Assembly: GCA_014529385.2 (NCBI GenBank)
Contig: CM043942.1
Location: 65,425,184-65,489,183, forward strand
Reading direction: 5' to 3'
Origin: Adiantum capillus-veneris
Lineage: Eukaryota; Streptophyta; Polypodiopsida; Polypodiales; Pteridaceae
DNA: 64,000 nucleotides
Shown one piece after another: positions 1 to 12,081 of the stretch. The notes beneath the pieces were generated by a model that searched no databases, was not told the origin of the DNA, and saw nothing but the letters and a program-made list of their open reading frames with translations. Made by a program: the position numbers and the translations under genes. The stretch's first letter is position 1, and the number at the start of each line of letters is the position of its first letter.

Positions 1-256
1 CTCTTTCTTTCCTAAAAACAAGCCTTTGCTTTTTGGTGGTCAACTCTCCCACTTACCATTCAAAATTTTTAACATCGAATTTGACCATCCGAGCAGTATC
101 TAACCAACTAATGAAAACCGTAGCTAGACTACGCCACACCGTAACATCCCGACATAATTATGACTTTCCAATACTGTCAACTCGAAATTCAACGAAATAG
201 ATATTGAAAGTTATTTTTCTTATTTTTAGAAGAGACTCAAAAATTGGGGATCTTAT
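1..256 (-). mobile_element. 3' LTR of Ty3-type element A (partial, runs off the window)
   Basis: This stretch is nearly identical to 22983-23240, so it is the second LTR copy of the element whose other LTR ends at 23240. Read on the minus strand the LTR starts at 256; the expected TG start has become TA here but is intact in the other copy (TGTAAGATCC). A purine-rich stretch (complement of the pyrimidines just after 256) sits immediately upstream on the minus strand, as expected of a polypurine tract. The remainder lies left of the window. Confidence 0.7.
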
Positions 257-363
257 ATCCTCCCACACTTGAAAAGTTCGAGGTGTCCTCACCTCGACAT
301 GGATAACAAATGAGTAAGTTTAAAACCTTCTATAGATATATGATAAATTGACTATCCTATTTC

Positions 364-1520
364 TCAATTATGATCCTGTCTTGGAGAGATTTCAGTTGCC
401 ATAATATTAAATAATGCTGGAGCATTTGCAAGTCCAAATGGCACCAAAAATTCTTCATTTTCTCCTTCATTTGTAGTAGTTTTGTGGACACAAACATTTG
501 ATGGATTTCCTCCACCTCGAGCATTCTGAGTTCTACTGGTGTGGGTTGATCCTTGAGGCTGTTGATTTCCTCCTGAACGAGCTGGTCTATTGAATTGTCC
601 ATTTCTTGTAAAGATTGGATTCCCAGGTCTGAAATTTCCTTGGTTTTGTGATTGTCTCTGGTTTGTATTAGGTTCAGACTGTGAATCTCTGAGGTACCTG
701 CTAGTGTCTGTACTTCTAGCATCATTTTGTGTTGCAAGTGCATAATTTTCTGGATCAATAAACGAACAATCCTGAGACATGGTTAGGCTCAAAACAATTG
801 AAGCAAAGGTGATCTCTTATTGCCTTCCTACGTAATATGGCTTCTCGAGTCTGAGAATATGAAGATCTAGACTCATCATCTGGTCGAAGTCTTTTATTAT
901 TATTTAGTATTTTGAGTTCAATCGGTTTACCCGCATCAAGAACATTTGCAAAATTTGTAAGGTGTAAGCTTTAAAGTCTAGTCTTCAAAGGATTATGGAG
1001 GCCTACTATGAATCGTGCCATTTTGACTTCTTGAGTCATCCTGACTGGAGCATACTTGACAAGTGTTAAAAAATGTTGATAGTATGATTCCAGATCTCTG
1101 GTTCCTTGAGTACAGTCAAGAAACTCATTCATATGGTCTGAATGATAAACTTTGTTCTGATAGTTCTTCTTAAGCTGGGTCTTAAGATAATCCCAAGTTG
1201 CCGCATTAGGATCAACATTGTTTTCTATGCAATGGTCTCTCCACCAATGCTTGGCTGTTTTCTCTAGTTTAAACTTAGGAATGATAGCCTCGTTCACTAC
1301 GGGATGAATGTGCTAAATCAAAGTAATCATCCATGCGCTCAATCCAGTCCTCAAGAACCTTGCCTACATATTTGCCTTCTGCGCTAACATTCCTAGGTTG
1401 TGACTTTCGAAGCATATCATCGATATCACGATCAATGATAGCCGGTTGAGGTGAAATAGGGACATTGACATTACCACGAACTCCATTTCCTCTAAGAGTC
1501 ATGATGTGTTTCTCCATCAT
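364..1520 (-). pseudogene. Ty3/gypsy gag remnant joined to a short RT fragment (element A)
   Basis: Minus-strand pieces of a retrotransposon Gag, the structural protein that forms the virus-like particle. The piece at 971-1297 has the retrotransposon-gag core pattern (KHWWRDH, then a region ending ARFIVGLHNPLKTRL). The piece at 1275-1520 is the N-terminal side. Near 777-826 a zinc-knuckle relic (CFNCFEPNH, then SQDC in a shifted frame) is followed by a glycine/asparagine/glutamine-rich tail. Near 430-480 the reading frame runs directly into FLVPFGLANAPALFNIM, which is a conserved reverse-transcriptase block. Protease, most of RT, RNase H and integrase are absent, so this is a deletion derivative and not a complete element. 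Frame breaks separate the pieces. Family assignment is firm; whether the element ever moved in this form is inference. Confidence 0.75.
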
Positions 1521-1942
1521 GTCAAATCCAAAATCTTATTAACACTATATTACATTAATCTTTCCGTATTATGAGTCAAAAAGGGTGGGCGGGAGGGAAT
1601 TTGTTTTAACCATAATTATATAAGGAATGGGTAGTCATTTACATCCCATTGAAAGACAGATCTAGTTACGAGACATTAGAAGTCACCCACAAAGGTCATT
1701 ACTAAAACAAACATTCAAATAAAATTCTTGATACACTTGTTGAACACTTCAATCACTTTACCACAACTCAAACCAAACACTTCCACGCAAGAAGACAAGT
1801 CAAACAAGTGCCACCAACCAATGTCACTTATAGATGCATCATGAATACAATATCCTTTCTCAAACAACATGCATGAATGCGTGCACAATGCATAATTAAC
1901 CCGACTAGTATCAGGTTTTAGTCTATCCCTATAACCTTAAGC

Positions 1943-1957
1943 ATTGGCTCTCATACT
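1943..1957 (-). other. Possible degenerate primer-binding site of element A (initiator-Met type)
   Basis: On the minus strand this reads TAGTATGAGAGCCAA, which resembles the common plant primer-binding site TGGTATCAGAGCC with two differences in the first 13 bases. It lies about 420 bases upstream of gag and just beside the inferred left end of the 5' LTR. The match is imperfect and could be chance. Confidence 0.35.
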
Positions 1958-1958
1958 A

Positions 1959-4656
1959 GGTAAGAGATACCCCTCTCCAGGGGTCTATGCACAAAATATA
2001 CAATCTACATTTTTATACAATTTTCAATATACATCAAAGTTACGGAAGCATTTTCATAGGGGAGAAGTTCTCAGTGCCCGACCAAGCATGGAGTTTAGGC
2101 CATGAGTCGAACTGCATCAAGAGGTACCTAACGACTAGTGCTACCCTTGAATGGGTGTTATGAATGAAAGCGTACTCAAGAAAAATATAACATTGTCAAG
2201 GGTGAATATATGTATACAATACGTTGCGAGAAGAGAGAGAGAGAATATAGTGGAGGGTGAAGTAGAGTGCATAGAGACATGAGAAGATGACAACATAGAA
2301 TCTTTAAATGCCCATCTAAATGGAACAAAAAACCATGTATTAATGCAATGACAAAAATCTGGGTATACTATAACATCAAAAAGTTTACGACAAAACAACT
2401 AGCAAAGCACTGGACCCTGTGTAGGGATCGACCGGTCCACCCATACAATTCTGGTCTACTATGGACAAAGAGAATTTCACTTCTCCGGGAGCAAGCTACA
2501 ACAACTCCAACCTGCCCCTGAGCCAGACATAGGCTGAGGCCGATTCGCCTCTCTCCATGAACCCAAGCTCTAAAAGGATCCCAAATACCAGTAGGTGGTA
2601 CGGTATCAGCACCAACCATACAAGTTTAGGCATGACGCCTCTTCGATGCCCAGCACCGGGTGTTTAGGCAAAGCCCAGGCAAGATCCCTAACGCGTTAGC
2701 TGTGTAGGTCATTCAACCCCAACGCACTAACCGTGTAGATGAGCCTACCAAAAGAAGAAGACCTAGGCGACACCCCCGATCCAGCAAAGCCCCAGGTCAG
2801 GGACCCTTTAGTCTAAGGCTAAGCGATGTAGGTGATCCTAGTTTTGTAGCGACGTTGCCATGAGAAACATAAGACATGAGTCCAATCACAATAGCACTTC
2901 CTAGATGCACAAACAATCCCTTTTCAAATAGTTAGACTGTATAGGGTCTCTACTCTTACACGTCTACCATGAACCACCTTGATCACTTTATGATCCAATT
3001 CAAAAACCATAAACCATAATCCAATCACATCACACGGGTGAGCTCTCCACCCTACTTGGGTGAGGCACAACCAATTCTGCATAACCGCTTTTAGAACATA
3101 ACATGGCTGCAAAAATTTTGACAGCATAACCCAATCCAAAAAAAATCCATAAGCCACACTGGCTTCCACCATAAAATATCAACCATAATCCATGAGGGAA
3201 TCTCAATCCTTAGCCATAAATCATAATCACACTGAACCAACTCCCACACTTGGAGTTTGACACATCCCCTACAATCAATCGAAGTCTACACACATGTGAC
3301 CCTTAAGATGTGATTCTTTCATGCATAAAAAGCAGTCATAACCACGCATATGAGGCATAAACGTCAATCCATGAGTTCCCATACATCATATGATAACATT
3401 CCAACACCATAACCATGATGTAAAACAACTCCGACCTTTAGGTCAACCATAAACCATAACTTCACACATATGCAAAAACAACTTTTTGACATTTTTGGGA
3501 GCATGCAAAACATGCAAATGAAAGTGTTTGACCTCAAACCAATGCATCAAGTTCAGACCCATAATATAGACTATCACTCCATCACATCACTTCAACCATA
3601 TGGTACTCACACAACAGACGGTAACCCCAAAAATAGTCACTTTATTTATATCTACCTATGCGGTTCGGGATGTTTAACCATATACTCCCACACAAGTTTA
3701 TGTCCATCTAATAATAGAAATAAACTCACCAAAACAAAGCATAGAATATATCAAAACGGCTCGGTTAACTCACGATGTCATATGGTATCCCCCTTGATAG
3801 CACTCCTATGTGTGTAGGTAAAACCGATAATAAAGTGATTAATAACTCGCATTCCCGAAGTGATAATGGAGACCTAAATTCATTTATCTTCAAGTTTCAT
3901 TAGGATTTTAAATTGGTTAAGTGGGTTTGTCCATCCAGTGAATCTATATAGTGGTTCTCCAAGGAGCCTGGAGTCAAAATATTTGGTTTAGTGAGCATCA
4001 ATCTGTTTTTTGACCGTACCTCTTAGCTCGTGCGTATTTTTCACATGAAACATATGAGAGAAAATTTTCAAATGATGTGTTTTTCCATTGGTATGAAGGG
4101 TTCGGGCTGATTCATAATGGTTTGTGATTTATGACTAAAACAGTGTTCCCACCATCTCTATGACGTGAAACAAAAACTGCTTTTTATGCACGTGCGTGAC
4201 CATAAACGTATCATGTGCATAGATCAACGTGTAAAACATGATGAAACAATAATGAGGTGTATGTACTTGATTAATCTATACATGCATTCGTATACGAAAA
4301 AAGAAATCATCGAGAGGGTAACTACGCAGAGAAACGATATATAGAGAGAGAGATGATGACTATGGAGTTTATGGTTTCTCACCATGATTTAGCATCGATT
4401 AGGGGTTGTCGAAAGGCTTCTTGCTTTGCTCCAAGAGAGCGGTGATGAGAGCTACGTAGAGATATCTTCCACAAAAAGCTTCGGAATAGCGCGTACACCG
4501 TGAAATGAGAGAGAAGATAATAAGCAAGTAGAGAGAGAGTATCCTTCTCTTCTTCTTCACGAGAGAGAAGAGCTGATGGAGACGGTGATGAAGAGCTTGC
4601 ACCACTCCGTATAATAGATAAGTAATTTTGATGTCAAGGTAAGAGAGCTTTCGCGT
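1959..4656 (-). mobile_element. 5' LTR of element A, left part (R/U5 side)
   Basis: This is inferred to be the continuation of the LTR whose U3 end lies at 22746-23240; element B (4657-22745) sits between the two parts. The left end is set by the possible primer-binding site and by GGTAAGAG at 1959, which mirrors the TGTAAGA start of the LTR at 23240. If so the LTR is about 3.2 kb. No coding region is convincing here; the open frames in this stretch are short and match nothing I know. Repeated AACCATAAACCATAA-like phrases occur between about 2990 and 3450. Confidence 0.45.
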
Positions 4657-6676
4657 TGTCAAGAAATTTGCGGTCTTGCCAGGAAAGCACCGGGCTTATG
4701 GCTATGAGAGTTTGTGAGAGAACTCCAAAAAACTATATGAAGGAGTTAAACCATAGATGCCATGAAGACTAGGGTTTGGAAAGAAGTGCAATCAAAGAAG
4801 TCTCACTTTTTCTTTCTTGCACTCTCACACACAAAGAAAGAACACAAAAAAGAGTGTCAAAACAACACAAATATGAAAACATCAAGGCTATGGTCATATC
4901 GTATCATGGGTAATATGAAAGGGTTAATAGATGAGTTAATGGCATTCAATCTTGGCTGACCAAATAGGCTATGAATTGTTCTTTGGAATTGTAGTTTTGT
5001 GCTTACCATAATATATATATTTTGTCTAGTGATTGGGATTAATTGTGTGTACAAATCCTCTTGGTTCATAGCAAGATAACTACGCTTACATCAAAAGAAA
5101 AGTTATAGTCTATGAGAGGTAGTATGATGGGATCCGGTGATAGAAGTATTTCATTGAGCCTTTCTGGGCCAAAGAGAAACACTATACATTGTTGAAAGTG
5201 TATTTTATGGCTAATCCATACGTACGTTAATTCTAATAGATCGTACAGACTGAAAGCGATAGAAATGATCATCATGTGGGTTATTCATCTAGGATAGTAT
5301 GTGAGAAATATAGATATGAGAGAAGTGAAGGGAAGAGAAGAGAAGAGAGTTTCCCTCCCAAGCCCTATTCTTGTCCGTAGGCAATAAGGATACTGCGGGG
5401 AGAGATGTACCCGCAAAGAGAACCTAAAATTTGTAGAGAGGATGAATTACTAAGAGTGAGAGAGATAAGTTTTGTTAAGGAGATGAGATTAGATATATAT
5501 ATGTTGGATTAGAGACGAAAAAGAAAACAACAAGAAATCAAGAAAACATCAATGTAGAACACATCTTACTTGGCAAACCCTTCGACACCATTATTGATGG
5601 AGAGAGAAGAAGAGGAGAGAATTCAACGTTGATTGATACTCCAAGTCCAACACCTTCTTTTATTAGAATTGATCTTCCAAGGATAGCATACAAGAATGGC
5701 TAGTCTTTCTCTAGGAGAAAGTGTAGGCTTGGGCTTATGTTAATGGCTAAGTACAATTAGGCATTACTACTCACTCCCTCAAGAATTCCTCTCATCAATG
5801 GCTTGAATGCTTGAGTTCTTTTCAAGGAAGAAGAGGTCCCCTTTTATAGGTGAAAGGAACCCACAAGGGTTTACACAAGAAGAGAAGAGCTAGTGTGAAC
5901 AGAAATTGGAAAAGTTAGAAATGAGCTATCCCTGCATGATGTGGGCAGATTGGGGTCTAGTATTTTTCTCATATCTCCTCAACCGTGGCTCCAAATAAAA
6001 AAGTAAAAATATGGGCAAAAAATTCATCTCATTAGCTACGATTTTAATTTTAAAATTGTTCTCCAATTCAGATTGGATCCTTGTGTAAAAAAATCATCAA
6101 AATAGGGTCCATTTCTGGCAGCAAAAGTTTTCCTGTGGTCCCCTTAGCCTAGACTTTCATTTGATTCCAAAGGACACCTCATATCATATGAAAGCATGAC
6201 ATTGCTCCTTGACAAAGTTTTGTAATCATGCTTACAATAATGTATTAAAATAAGTGTATCTTTGAAATCATGCCACCTAGTGTCCCACTAGGATTTGATT
6301 CCCTCCTAGTAGCTATTTAAAAAGAAATATAAGAAAAATATGAAAAATACATAGAGAATATATATATTGGATTTTATCCTAGATATACTATCTAGCTAGG
6401 GTGTGAGATGATAATGAGATAGTAGAAATAAAGAATCAATGCTTTTTGCCCCAAGTTAAAGAGGCGGAGCTATTGACGCTTTTCCCATAGTATTTTTTTT
6501 TTAATGGTAAAGTAAGAATATGTTACCCTTGAGAAAAATAATAGGATGAGATAGAAGGCTTATTATTATCTTAAATATGCATATGTAAATTATAGAAAAT
6601 ATAATTATGTATTTAAAAAATTATAAGATAGATCTTGTAGCATGCGTTCCCACTATGTACGTGTCACAGCACGACA
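4657..6676 (-). repeat. 3' LTR of element B
   Basis: Direct copy of 20732-22745 with scattered substitutions and small indels. On the minus strand a TATA box (TATAAAAG, complement of 5841-5848) lies about 830 bases into the LTR, in the same relative place as in the other two copies of the family. The outer boundary is TGTCAAGAAATTTG at 4657. Confidence 0.93.
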
Positions 6677-6691
6677 TCCACCCCCTCTAAA
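6677..6691 (-). other. Polypurine tract of element B
   Basis: On the minus strand the sequence immediately before the 3' LTR is TTTAGAGGGGGTGGA, directly abutting the LTR start TGTCGTGC. This is the expected plus-strand priming site for reverse transcription. Confidence 0.8.
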
Positions 6692-6737
6692 CCTGCACAT
6701 TCTCTGGTATGTGCCACATTTTCTCTTTGTTGTAAGA

Positions 6738-7760
6738 TCAGTCCTCTTGTACATCTTCCTTGCTTTCGTCTTCACTGGATGATTCCAAAGAGTCATCTTC
6801 ACATGTGTTTTGCTCTTCCTCCTCGTCAACATTTTCTGGATCATTGTTACCTCTTCTCTTAAACATTTTGATCCTTTTTCCTGCAATGGGAATCTTTACT
6901 TCTGTACCATCTAGTTCAGACAAGCTATAAGTAGCATTTTCATGCACATGCTTTACAACATACGGTCCAAACCATCTTTTTGAGAACTTACGCATGACTG
7001 TGTGCTGGTTATCAAGGCTACTATCATACACTAAAACCTAGTCACCTTTGTCAATTGCTTTTCTCCTGAGTCAATGTCGCTTATCAAAGTAGTCCTTGTT
7101 TTTCAACCTTGCATTTTTGAGGCATTCTTTTGCAGCTTCAATGTCTCCAGGTCTTCTCTCTAGCTCCCTTGTACGCAGTGCAAGGAGATCTTTCTTGCTA
7201 AGCCCCTCTTGCCAAGGTAGTACGTTCCATGTGGGAATTGTATCTTCAATCGACATCATTGGCTTTTGACCATACATTAGCTCCGCAGACATGTAGCCAG
7301 TTACTGAGCTATGTGTTGTACGACCAGTCCATAAAGCATATGGTAACAATTTTGGCCACTCACCAACTCTTCCTTCGCAAGCCTTGGCCAAAGCTTTGAT
7401 GATAGGAGGATGCCCTCTTTCACTCTTTCCATTGCCTTCAGGGTTGTAAGCTGTGGTAAGAGAAAGCTTGATTCCTAATCTGGAAAAGAACTCCCTTGTT
7501 TCTTCAGCATCCAGTTCACCTCTATCTGCAGTGATCTTTCCCACACAACCATAACGGAAAATCACCTCATCAAGAAGGAATTTGCACACAGCTTCTGTGG
7601 TTTTAGCTCTTAATGCTCTTTCTTCAACCTGATTAGTTAGGTCCTCTCGTGCAAGAACCAAGCATCTCATCTGCCAGAGTCCTAGAGGCATTGTAACTAG
7701 ATCCACAACCCATTTATAGTGCATGGCTAGTGGATATGTAGAGTGCAATCCATCACGATG
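6738..7760 (-). pseudogene. Element B integrase, catalytic core and C-terminal domain
   Basis: Ty3-type integrase, which inserts the cDNA into host DNA. The core (7071-7748) shows the D-D-E triad: D in HYKWVVDLVTMP, D in ITADRGELD, and E in YNPEGNGKSERGH. The C-terminal piece (6738-7031) has the IN C-terminal fold signature (RKFSKRWFGPYVVKHV) and ends in a strongly acidic tail; I see no chromodomain. The zinc-finger N-terminus lies in the adjoining upstream segment. A single in-frame TGA near 7759-7761, just after CVTCQMYSNV, separates the zinc finger from the core; it looks like a CGA-to-TGA change. Another break lies between 7031 and 7071. Otherwise the gene is well preserved. Confidence 0.88.
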
Positions 7761-10250
7761 TCAGACATTTGAATACATTTGACAAGTTACGCATGACTCT
7801 ACAAATTGAGATACATATTTATACATACCCTTCCACCAGTAGTTTTCTTTCAACTTAGAGAAGGTTGCCCACACACCCCTGTGTCCAGCCCATAGACTCT
7901 CATGAAATTCTTGCATGAGCTTTACTTGAGTCTCTTTTTTACATATAACCCGTTGTGGTGTAGCACCCTTTTGTTTAGGATGCTTCCACAAGTAACCATC
8001 CCTTAAAAAGTACCCATATGCTTTCCTGCATATCCTCTTGAATTCTTGTTCAGACCAATCATCCTGTTTTGTTAGAGTACTCAAGTAGCTTCCAATAGAA
8101 ATCCAATCACCTTCATAAAGATCTTTCAAGAACAATTCAAGTGAATTAGTCATGCAGACATTGTTACCTTTGACATGAGAGATAGAATAGAACTTTGTGC
8201 CTACATCATCTCCCTTGTCAATCATTTGTGACTCATCTTCATACCTTGCCCTTGTTAGCATATCTGCCATTGTATTGTCTTTACCTGCAATGTGCTTAAA
8301 CTCAAGATTTAAGGACTTAATGTAGGCAATCCACCGCAACATAGCAATGTCTGGCGTTGAGCAGCTTGTAATCATCCCAAGAAGTGGTAGACAATCTGTT
8401 TCTACAACCACACATGCACCAATTAGGTACTCTTTCCCACTTTTCAAGGCTGTAACCATACCCCATAACTCTCTCTTTATCTGTGGATAGTTTCTTTGGC
8501 GAGCACTTAGTACCTTTTATCCAAATCTTACGCCATACATGTGTCCTTCTTTGTCATCTTGCCCTATTGCCCATCCAATCCCTGTAGGACTGGTGTCCAC
8601 TGTCACAATTACTGGCCTTTGACACTCATAGTCTACCTTTCTCAAAGTCGTTTGCTGACTTGAGCAACTCCTTAGCTTTTTCATGGATTTTACATGTGCT
8701 TCTGTCCATTTAAACTTTTGATTCTTTCTAAGCAGCTGATAAAGAGGATCAACTACATGTGCATAATGTGGAATCCAAATAACATAGAAGACACATGCTC
8801 CCAGAAACCTTCTAACCTCAGTGATGCTAGTGCATGTTTCTTTCATTCTTTGGATGGCATCTACCTTTGTTGGACAAGGTTTCCTACCATATGGCCCGCA
8901 CATGTGCCCCACAATGAGCACTTCATTGACACCAAACATAGACTTTTTCCCTGACAATGTAAGATTCACTTCTTCCAACCTAGACAAAATTTTATCACAA
9001 TCATTTATGTGATTTACCACAAACCTGCGACATCCCTTGAGATCCAAAGCTTCATCTTTGTCACTTTCTTCACATCCTTTGATAGGCAAATCAGCAATGA
9101 AAGGCATTGTGATTTGAGGAATAAAGTCACGTAAGACCTTATTCATCCCATTCATCATATGTGCAACCGAGTTGGTTGCTCCCTGTGGCAAGGTACACAT
9201 CCTTACCAAACCCAAAGGTGTCCTCATGGTTGTCAAGTCTCTGCTTTCAATTGCAAGCTGAAATTGATCATACCCTGAGTAGAGATCCCCCATTGAGTAG
9301 ATTGCCCTCCCTGCAAACGCCTCTGCAAACTCATCCACAATTGGACCTGTACCTACATTTCTAATTGTCACCTTGTTCACTGGTTGCATATCTTGGATGA
9401 AGCGTAGAGAACCATTCTTCTTTGGAACTGTGAACCACCTGTTTGAGTATGGAGCACAAGAAGGCTCCAAGATTCCCATTTTGATTTTCTCATTCAGTAG
9501 CTCTACTAACTTTGGCAAATGAGCCTTTGGAACCGAAATAGGCCGCAGATTCCAAGGCACATGAGGTATTGTGAAAATTACCATAGGAGCTACAATAGAA
9601 GGATCAACACATCCTATCTCATGTGGCTCAAATGCAAAAGCCTTAACATGCTTTGAAAGCATTTCTTTGAAGCACTTTGTCTCCTCCTGTGTTAGAAACT
9701 CCTCGCGACCAATCTGCAACTCTTGGAAAGATTCCTTCGTGAAGGTATGCCCAGTCTTTTTAGGATCCCTCAAACTTGGTTGTAAAGAAGCCTGCTCGAT
9801 CTTTTCCTTGTTGTTAGGTGGTAAGGGTGAAACTACTAGTTTTACCTTCTTTGCTACACTCTTGTACTTAGTTTCAACATGGACTTCTGGGCCAATTGTT
9901 TGGCTTTCTTTAAAGGCTTCTATTACTTCATACATTTCCACAGAGCATACTTCCACAACTTCATTTTCAAGATGCAAACTAAACTCCATTATAGCATCAA
10001 GCTCACCCATAGTATCCACAAAATAAACTTGCTCACACAAACCCAAAACATTTTCAGTAGGCTTTAGCAACCCACTCTTTTTCATGCCTATTTGTCCATT
10101 ATGCACATATTGCCTTTCACATCTCTTCAAATCTTCAAGTTTTGTAAAACATACTGATCCATTCCTTGTTACCAAGGAGCTCGTTGAGAAATTTTCACCT
10201 ATTTTTGGATCAGGCGAGACCCTTTTTCTTTCTGTACCACTGCAATCCCG
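7761..10250 (-). pseudogene. Element B reverse transcriptase, RNase H and integrase zinc finger
   Basis: From N to C: a linker, RT (about 8800-9650; NLRPISVPKAHLPKL, FTVPKKNGSLRFI, GDLYSGYDQFQLA, TLPQGATNS), RNase H (VTVDTSPTGIGWAIGQDD, VETDCLPLLGMI, HIAGKDNTMADMLTRARYE) and the HHCC integrase finger (HESLWAGHRG ... CVTCQ). The catalytic YxDD box reads FIAD in MPFIADLPIKG, so the first catalytic aspartate is alanine (GCT); this RT should be inactive. An in-frame TAA near 8515 divides RNase H. Upstream, toward 10250, the frame shifts. Among Ty3 lineages the wording of this RT matches those I recall from seedless plants and fungi better than common seed-plant clades; that placement is unverified. 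Confidence 0.88.
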
Positions 10251-10252
10251 CT

Positions 10253-10900
10253 TTACAATGGTACTTGGCCAAAACCCATCATTTCTCTATGATCATGAAA
10301 CTCTTTGCTCACCTTTGGTAGAGGATGTTCTCTGAGGTTGTCACAATTTCTTTCATGGTTTACACAAACTGTGAGAAATTGGACCGCTCGTTTACCATCT
10401 TTGCTACGTATCCTAGCATATGCTGAACCATCGTCCATTACCTTTGTTTCCATTTGAACTCCCACAATGTAGGGCTATCCAAGGATGAGATGATATGAAG
10501 ATGTATCCTGTACAAAGAAGTTTTGGTCAATCTTTACATCACCTATTGTCACCTTCACACCTGGACATGCTACATACAATTCACCGGATGAATTGTTTGC
10601 CACTTTCACCATCCAGCCATGATCTGTGTCCATCAGCCATTTGCACTTGTCGTAGAGACTCTTTGACATTATGTTTATTTCTGAACCATGGTCAATCAAG
10701 GCAAAAAATGGCTCTTTAAGATCACCTACCTTGACCAAAGTTTCTGTAGTAGCCCTTGCCCAGTGACTTCGTGAATAGTAGCTCCTAGGAATATCTTCAA
10801 CTTCTTCATCATCATTTGAGAAACGCACTTGCTTCACTCTCCCACTAGATTGGTAGCATCCCACCACAGCTCCATCATCCTCCTTATTTTGCAGTTGCAT
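10253..10900 (-). pseudogene. Element B aspartic protease
   Basis: Retropepsin-like protease that would cut the Gag-Pol polyprotein. The active-site loop is FFALIDHGSEINIMS, where D-H-G-S replaces the usual D-[ST]-G-[AS]; the flap and second-strand region (KIDQNFFVQDTSSYHLILG) follows. An in-frame TAG near 10466-10474, at LG*PYIVG, interrupts the C-terminal part (METKVMDDGSAYARIRSKDG, then QFLTVCVNHERN). I recall D-H-G as normal for this lineage and not as decay, but have not checked it. It lies directly between gag and RT, as expected for a Ty3 polyprotein. Confidence 0.8.
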
Positions 10901-12020
10901 CCCTTGTGTCTTCGAGGTTTCCCCTTCAACCTGTTGACAAGAAACTTCAGCAAGGGTTGCCTCTTCCTCTTGATGATGTCAATGATCTCCTCATGGAATT
11001 CACGCTTTGCAATGCCAAGAACTTCTCCTAGAGTAAACTCAATCTTTCTATTCAAGATCCTTTCCTCCAAGACTTTCTTTAAATCTGTAGCAACATCAAT
11101 ATCAGATTGTAGTTTATAAGTTGGGCCTTTTGTCTTACCTTTTGCTGGCTCTTTCTTCTTTCCTGTTGTAGACTCCTCCATGAGTACTTCAGGTGGAGAC
11201 GCTCCTTGTGTTGAGGGTGTTTGAGAAGGCATTGAGTCGATTCTTCCCCCACTTCTGGAAGCTCTTTTTGATGGTCCTTCATCAACATTCTCACGTCTAC
11301 TCTTCTCTTCTACAATCGCCTCATTTTGTTGGCATTTTGTAATGTAGGCATGCACTGACAATGACGTATGCAATCACCTGCTTCATGTAGAATCTCTTTT
11401 GTAAGCTTTCCCTTTTTAGCTAATTGCATGACATTTGGCCAAATTTGACCATGATGGTCACTCACCTCTTCATCACTAAGATGCTCAATTTTTACTCCAT
11501 AAGTAGCTGCCTCAACTGAAGAGGTGGCATTCTTAGTTGCCATATCTTCAACTAAGGTTTGCATTCCCCCCTTCCCAAAGTTAGTTCTCAAGGGTAGACC
11601 TGTCTCTCTTAAGTGGATTTTACCATCCTTAAAAAAGAAAACATCTTTTGACAAAGCATCACTAAAATCATCACAATCCCTTCTTACATGGTCTGTACTA
11701 TCACACCAAATACATCTATTAACAAACCCTTATTCGGGCTGTTGTCTTTGCCTAGGAAGTGGCCCTGATGGTTGTCCTTTTTCTTCAAGCTTTGCAAGCT
11801 TCACCTTCAAGTCACGCATTCCCTTCACAAGCTCATCTAGCCTTGACTCATCAAACTTAGGAGTGATAAAAGTAGGCTTTACCATTTTGTCAGAAGTTGA
11901 GGTGGAAGGACTTGTAGTGTTCACTACCATCTTGTCCTTTCTTCATTGTCGTTTGGCAAGCAGTGAGACAACACCTTCAACCTCATTCCAGTCGGTCTTT
12001 TAGTCCTTGCTCAGCATCTT
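10834..12020 (-). pseudogene. Element B gag, C-terminal half with zinc knuckle
   Basis: The nucleocapsid part of Gag. A CCHC zinc knuckle (C-x2-C-x4-H-x4-C; CIWCDSTDHVRRDC) is encoded near 11650-11718, after a charged coiled-coil-like segment (LDELVKGMRDLKVKLAKLEE, 11730-11930). Further on lies a conserved linker (GPTYKLQSDIDVATDLKK ... EERILNRKIEFTLGE) leading into the protease. An in-frame TAA just before the knuckle and a frame shift near 11310-11373 break it. The upstream half of gag is at 20106-20678, on the far side of the CACTA transposon. Confidence 0.8.
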
Positions 12021-12032
12021 CACTACAAGAGG
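12021..12032 (+). repeat. CACTA left terminal inverted repeat
   Basis: CACTACAAGAGG, exact reverse complement of 20091-20102, preceded by target duplication CTT. Confidence 0.97.
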
Positions 12033-12081
12033 CTATTCATATTAGCGACGCTCACACATCGACGCTCAAAAAAAAAAATTC

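Noticed and set aside
2600-2625. Plus-strand CGGTATCAGCACC resembling a Met primer-binding site
   Set aside because: Wrong strand for element A and no LTR end beside it.
4857-5275. Small ORFs recurring at 20931-21358 and inverted at 48340-48552
   Set aside because: Shared because they lie in the three LTR copies of the B family; no sign of coding constraint.
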